Below are positions 58,272 to 64,000 of a stretch of 64,000 nucleotides of DNA, piece after piece. Source of the DNA: Rotaria sp. Silwood1 (lineage: Eukaryota > Rotifera > Eurotatoria > Philodinida > Philodinidae); contig CAJNOP010000133.1 in NCBI GenBank assembly GCA_905250075.1, positions 240,961 through 304,960 on the forward strand. The letters are read 5' to 3'. Position 1 is the first letter of the stretch, and every line of letters begins with the position of its first letter. The notes under the pieces were generated by a model that made no database searches, was not told the DNA's origin, and saw only the letters and a list, made by a program, of their open reading frames with translations. Both the position numbers and the translations under genes were made by a program.

Positions 58272-58896
58272 TCATTGGGTTGATATTCTAACGAGTAAAT
58301 AAATACTAATTGCTAATGCTGTGATAGCAAATAATCCAATAATAATTCCAAACACAACAAGTACTGTGTTTGTACATACATTATTCTTATCTTCAGACGA
58401 GTTTCGTTTAATATTGTCATATGGTCTATTAAAATAATTAGGAGGATAACCATATCCTGAATAGGAATTGGTAGGAATATTATCATTACTATTATCTTTA
58501 AGTGGTTCAGTATAAATACGATTTCTATTTAAAATAAATTCAAATTGAATATATTATTATAAATAAAAAAATAAATACAAACTTCATTCGTCCTGGTGAT
58601 GAATTATCAAAACTAGTTGGAGATAATGATTGATTAGAGTATGGATTATCTTGATGATTGATTTCATTATTTGCTAATTGATTTTTTGTTGATAATGGTT
58701 GAAAGTTCGTTGGACTTCCATATGACGATCTTGGATAATTGTCAACATATTGAGATCTGTCGTCAAACATTGGAATTTTCTATAAAATAAATTTTTATTT
58801 GAGTTTGATTTCAAGACAACATTCTACCTTGGGTGAATCTTGAGATGGAAGAATTCTGGGAACAATTGGCAGATATGGTGATTGGTACGGATCCAT
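58272..58896 (-). CDS. Asn/Pro/Tyr-rich single-pass membrane protein, three exons, function unknown
   Basis: Exons 58828-58896, 58583-58779 and 58272-58524 join in frame to 172 residues plus TGA. The introns are 48 bp (GTAGAA...TTATAG) and 58 bp (GTTTGT...AAATAG). The N-terminal 125 residues are polar and low-complexity, rich in Asn, Ser, Pro and Tyr (MDPYQSPYLPIVP, YPRSSYGSPTNFQP, YSGYGYPPNYF). One hydrophobic helix follows near the C-terminus (VLVVFGIIIGLFAITALAIS), ending in a short LVRISTQ tail. This suggests a tail-anchored or type III single-span protein with a disordered cytosolic part; tyrosine-proline motifs could be adaptor sites. I recognise no family. It is intact with clean splice sites, so probably expressed. 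Confidence 0.7.
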
Positions 58897-61533
58897 ATTT
58901 TAGTTCAAATTTATGCAACAAAAAATAAAACTCAATAAAGTAAAGTATTTTTTTACTTCTTTTCTTTTTTGCTTGTGATTGTCGTTCTTTTTTTTTTGTG
59001 CAAGAAATTCAATTTATGATTATATTCAGATTGAGAGAAACCTTAACAATGTTCGTCATGAATCTATTCGATTTCTTCTTGTGACAAATAATAATATTTC
59101 AACATACTGAAAGAATTGTTTTTTCGTCACAAAAAAGCTCTTCAACGAAATTTTATTAACTTATTAATATCATTGATCATTCATATTTTAACCGAGATAT
59201 ATTTCAATCGAATGACTTGGATAAAATGAAAATTTGAAGGATATAATAATAATATTATATCAAATGTGCAGAGTATGAGTTTGCACTTGTGAGAGGGAGA
59301 CCTATCGTCAAACGTACACGTATTACAAGTACAATATGATGGTGAATGAAGTATACGATGAAGACCTTTATATAATGCATCAATATAATCAAGAAAATGA
59401 TTGAATTGATTATAAAATAAACCATATAATCATAGATGAAAACAGACCTCAAATGATTCGATTGTTTTACGACACAAATAAAAAAAAAGCCAAAAAAATT
59501 TATTTGGTTTCATATATGAAGAAAAAAAAAAGTTTTGTATCAAATAGTTAAATTCTGACTAAGAAAATGACATTCTGAAATATAATCATTATTTTTATTT
59601 AAATAATAATATTCAATGTGTTTTTTTATTGCTAAGAATATTTTTGTCGATATGATTGATATAATAAAATAAGAATACTATCAATATGCTTTAAACAGAA
59701 AATTTCATCTATTATACTTTTCAAAAAACAAATGCGTGGTTGTTTTTTGAATAAGTTGGGAACGCAAGCAGCTAGAAACCTGCGGTTTTCACTAATCGAA
59801 AGAGGAGACCAGAGAGTCTTTTTCTGCAATAATGCGTGAGAGAAAATCCTTTTACAACTAATTATTTTTGAAAAACCTAAAAGAAAGCATAAAAATGACC
59901 GGCAGTTTGTCCTGAACTTCCGGCTTTCAGTATAGGTATAGGTGGAGCCAGTAACAGGTCAATAAGCAATTCTACACGCTAATGATTGAAATCAAGATCA
60001 AGCTAACCAGCATGATAGTGGTGTGGATGTAGGTATGCCCTGAATCTTCTGTTGTAAGTATAAATTATGAGTATCATAAGCTTTTCCTATATCGTCGCAC
60101 AAAATTGCGTCTTTTCTTTGATTTTTTTTATGATTAAAAATGCTCTGTTATGTTAAGATTACAAAAATTATTAATAATATTTAAATTCACATTAATATAT
60201 GTATATATTGTCATCCACGTTATTTTGTCTATCTAGATTGGAATTTTGAGTGTTAATGTGAAAAAGTATAAGAAAATACAAAGTATACTGCTCATCTCCT
60301 GGCAAAAATTGCGAACTCGAAATTTTAAAATCGATGAGATGCGTAAAATAAATTCATAATTTAACTCGAAAATAATTTATATTTTATTTTAAATGTACAC
60401 TCTGACTGTTTTATGTAGAAATTTATTTAGGTTTTTCAAATGTAGTTTAGTTTTATTTAAGATTAAATTAATCAACTTTTTTTTATCCATATGAAAATTT
60501 TAAAAAACTTTGAATAAGATTTTACTATAAAATATCTACAAATCTTATGTGAGACATTGAAGTTGAGTACTCTATCATACAATCCAATTGTCTAAACGAC
60601 GAGTAAGTGACATATTGCATGTATGGTCGAATCTAACCTTTCACCTTATATATATGGAAGAAGTTACTAGGAAAAATGCTCATTACTTAGGTCATTCCAA
60701 GCTCACTCAGAAACGTTGTCAAGTGCAACTGCGTTGCAATTCGATCTTAATCGAAAATATGAGATAATAGCGATGTTTCCGCGAGCAATTACCTATTTGT
60801 TGTGTCACTTACAGTATCCATCATCATCTGGGGCAAAATAAATAAAATAAATGTTACGCTCTAAAATTGTGACCGATATATTGCAGAAAGATGAATGCTT
60901 TATCGACTTTGTGCAATAGACGATTTCATTAATATATTCGCGTCTCTTTTCTGGAATAGAATTAGTAATGATTCTTTAAGTTCGTAAGAAAAACTAGACT
61001 TATTACTCTAGTTGTATAGGCTGTTACAAAGGTACCGCAATAATTTTATTTTTTCTTTCATCAAAATGACTCCATCATATTACACACATTTAACTAATAT
61101 GAGTTTGAAAAGATTCGACATAGGTCACACAGAGTCTATCAATGTCCTAAGATCAGTATCTATAATGATGTCTGATGGTGCCGCACAGGGAGCTCCTTTT
61201 GATTGACGACGAAAGGCAATAAATATTAATTGCTTTTTCTATAACAGATAGTTGGTGCTATGAGGCATCGTAACAGATATTGATATTAGCACATTCAAAG
61301 GTTATATGTGTGTCAATTGAGACTTCGTACAGTACATTAATATTATAAAATACTTCTGCAACCAGGTGGCAGATGATCAGTAGAATCGAAAATCTACTTC
61401 AACTGAGATTATCCAAACACAAACGTTTGCTAAGTTTTTCAAAGTGTGCCAGTATTTTGTAGTGAAGAATAAATGGCACAACACTCGTGAAAATTTTTTA
61501 CGAGAAAAATAATTTTCAATTATTCCTATAGTA
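58897..61533. other. Intergenic, no gene seen
   Basis: AT-rich. It contains a diverged half-copy of the 56201 element at about 59740-59860 and a lone G-rich arm at 60019-60036 (GTGGTGTGGATGTAGGTATG) followed by the core-like AATCTTCTG. Short open frames show no motif. Confidence 0.5.
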
Positions 61534-63470
61534 ATGATAATTAATCATAACAATTCTTATTATTATTATTATGATAATACAAAAGTGTGGCTTTATTTCA
61601 TGCTATTATTATTATTGGCTCTAATCAATGTAACTAATCTTCAATTATTAAATCAGAAACCAGATGACATTCAACGATTACTGTTCAGTCAAGATAAGGA
61701 AATCAAACATTCAGAAAAAACAGGGTATTTTCATGAATCATGTACAATTGTTTGAGTGTTAGGTCTATGTGAAAGGCGATTTTTAATGAGTATTGAAATA
61801 TATAAGAGAAAATTTTTCAACACAGAGCCATATCAATACGAAAGATCATCGTATCAAAAATTCGAACGTCGGATGGGTTATGTTGAAAGCTTTTTTCATT
61901 ATTTTCTCGAGCCCAACGGTTTCCTTAGCTTTGAATTTTTATGAATTTCATCAACGTTTACATCGATAAGATCAACAATAAAAACCATATATTTTTTTTG
62001 TATAGTTTATCTTGTCTAATCGTGATATTAGATGCTGGTATTGGTGGATCTCATCATGCATATCGACTTTCTTCAGCAATTAATAAAAAACTATGCCTAT
62101 TTGAACGTAATAATTATGTTGGAGGACGAACTTATGATCGTGATTATGATGGAAATTCACCGGAAGCTTATGCGAATACTTCAATTTCTTCTCAAGGTGC
62201 ACAACGATTTTATCTAGATCAAGCTGTTATTAAACAATTAGCAGATGAATTAAATATTTTCTATTATTCATATGATTATCGAAGAGGTCTTAATAAAGCA
62301 CGTAGAATATTCTATATTTCAATAAATCAAATGTGTTCTAGATCCTACATAAACTTAACATGTACTGATGACTCTAATGGATTGAATTCTGTCGATCAAT
62401 TATGGAATAAATTAATGGAAGAATATCATAGAAATACATCGAGTTTATATAATTTTGCTGATTTCAATGCATTCTGTCGTTTTGTTCATGGTGATGAAGC
62501 AACTGAATTTCTACGAGATTCAAGTAGATTTCGTGCTGATTTTGAGAATGTGAATGCCTAGGCATATATGGAATGTATAGATCAAGAATGAAATTTGACT
62601 GGTAGTGGTAGTCTCTATTATCCCCATCAAGGAATGTTACAATTAGCTAAAAGAATGATGTATATTGTGACAAAGGTTAATCAAGCTCAGTTATATTAAA
62701 ATGAAGAAGTTCTTAACATTGACGATTATTCCAACGGTAGTTCTTATGCATTTTCTATTGAAACATCTCGATATCCTATTCTTGTTAAACAATTAATTGC
62801 AGCAATGGATCCGCCTTGTTGGGAAAATATTCAAGGGTTCAATTGCACATGATATAAAATCACATGAAAATTTTCAATCAATTAAACCAATTAAAGTAGT
62901 TACAATAGATTGTTATTAGCCTTATCGATTGTGGGAGGATAGTACATTATTTGGAACGAATATTGATTTAGCTTGGACCAGACAAAATTGTATTAGTTAT
63001 ATTGAAATAACTTCTCGATGTCCACATGAAAACATCAAAATTTAACAAGAGCGGTTTACGATGATGGTTTATGTGTAGAAACCTGGTCGGCACTTATTGC
63101 AAGATCATCATAAGAGAATTTAGTACAAGAAATTTTAAGAGGATTGCGCTCAATATTTATTGATGTTCAAATACCACGACCAACGAAAGTATTTACTCAA
63201 ATATGGTCGGGCGCTTGGCATTTTCAAAAAGCAAACAGTATTGTTAGTAATAAACAAATTATTAGTTGGGCATTGTATCCATTACAACGATTTACTAAAC
63301 ATCAGTTTACTTTAGTTGGCGAAGCATTTCATTTAGATCGTGCCGGTTGGACTGAAGCTGCTATTAAATCATCATTAATATCTCTAACATCACAATTTGA
63401 TTTGAAATTCAAATGTTACGAAAATGATGTTTCTTCGGGTGGAAGATTTTGTAGTTTGGATTTTGTTTAA
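61534..63470 (+). pseudogene. Flavin amine oxidase (L-amino-acid oxidase-like), heavily decayed
   Basis: FAD-dependent amine oxidases bind FAD through an N-terminal Rossmann motif. Here an N-terminal membrane/signal segment (WLYFMLLLLLALINVT) is followed, after stops and a probable 48-bp intron near 61961-62008, by LDAGIGGSHHAYRLSS and LCLFERNNYVGGRTYDRDYD, the GxGxxG and GGR elements. The first Gly of the motif reads Asp. NTSISSQGAQRFYLDQAVIK matches the substrate/FAD region, and LVGEAFHLDRAGWTEAAIKS at 63300-63365 is the C-terminal FAD-binding GE...GW.EAAI motif. Between them are stops at 61753-61755 (TGA), 62559-62561 (TAG), 62589-62591 (TGA), 62697-62699 (TAA) and 62917-62919 (TAG), plus frame changes. 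Gln or Trp would suit several of these positions. It is clearly non-functional. Confidence 0.83.
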
Positions 63471-64000
63471 TATCAATTTTGTATTCGCATTTGTGATTAG
63501 TATACTGCACATTAGATATTTGAATGGACTTATTCATAAACAAAGACAAAAACAAAAACAATAGCGATTTTATTTTGCTGTTATACTCTACGTTGAATCT
63601 TCTTTTTAGATGTGGTTTAGGTTTTCTTCTGGACTATTTATTAAAGCAAACAATGCTAAAAATTTCATAATATTTATTCAGATTATCTCGGAAGTTATAA
63701 ACGACAGAAGGCTTCCAAAATGAAATGAAAAAATGAAAAATAACAAGGAAAACAAAAAATAAGGTGTCCGAAAAAACCAAGATTTCTGTTCGAAATGTAA
63801 CAAAAAAACAGATACGACGTTTCCCTGATAATCGACTATCGTTAGAACAAAACCTTCTTCTTTTAGAAATTTTATACTCTCTTTATTTTGTGTTAGTATA
63901 ATTAAATTAAAGAAGATATATGATTTCGGTGTTTTAGTCTTTATGAGGACTTCCTCCCGCAAACCAATACAAACATTCTACTCTGAAGAGATAAAGGTTC
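63471..64000. other. Intergenic to window end, nothing recognised
   Basis: AT-rich sequence. A minus-strand open frame at 63678-63962 is hydrophobic and low-complexity, with no motif I can support. Confidence 0.5.

Noticed and set aside
1..64000. Reassigned genetic code (TAA/TAG as Gln)
   Set aside because: Intact genes end in TAA, TAG and TGA, and TGA also interrupts frames, so the standard code with nonsense lesions explains the data better.

Overview
The window looks like a piece of a bdelloid rotifer genome (an Adineta- or Rotaria-like animal). The reasons are the AT-rich base composition, spliceosomal introns of about 48-70 bp, and a gene set typical of these animals: F-box proteins, WWE/ADP-ribosyltransferases, kinesin-light-chain-type TPR proteins, LDLR-A/EGF receptors with seven membrane spans, and MATH/TRAF proteins. 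G-rich (TGTGGG)n-like tracts, the telomere unit I recall for Adineta, are also scattered through it. The assignment is inference from gene content; no rRNA or organelle marker is present. Positions 21328-21427 are 100 Ns, an assembly gap.

Layout, left to right. 1-1334 (-): broken acid-ceramidase-like amidase. 4911-5375 (+): intact small secreted protein. 5996-7366 (-): TRAF/MATH protein, 5'-incomplete and out of phase at its intron. 8598-9208: two hAT-type MITEs. 9621-11300 (+): F-box protein with one in-frame stop. 14772-15752 (-): intact GT32-type glycosyltransferase. 15753-21327: no recognisable gene. 21608-21952 (-): TPR pseudogene. 22153-23820 (-): intact SLC10A7-type transporter with an unusual N-terminal extension. 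23821-29673: decayed fragments and a 136-bp tandem array. 29674-30770 (+): dead WWE-ART gene. 32561-37353 (+): large LDLR-A/EGF/7TM receptor with three frame changes and two stops. 39738-40991 (-): intact WWE-ART gene. 46496-47254 (-): Ly6-like cysteine-rich secreted or anchored protein. 51140-51805 (-): three-exon ADISSP/C20orf27 homologue. 58272-58896 (-): three-exon Pro/Tyr/Asn-rich single-pass membrane protein. 61534-63470 (+): flavin amine-oxidase pseudogene.

The genes do not form a pathway. The intact ones are unrelated single genes, and about half of the recognisable coding sequence is disrupted. Many lesions put a stop at a position where the reading frame continues with good homology on both sides, often where Gln or Trp would be expected. 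Several frameshifts lie in poly-A runs, where sequencing error is also possible.

The most striking structure is a family of short inverted repeats found on average every 2-3 kb. Each has a G-rich arm (GGGTGTGGGTGTG-like), a short spacer, and a C-rich arm. The G-rich arm always comes first, so each copy reads like two telomere-type ends facing each other. Many spacers share an asymmetric core close to GTCTTCTCT or its complement, which suggests one replicating family rather than independent telomere fusions. Five longer foldback elements and the MITE pair complete the repeat content.
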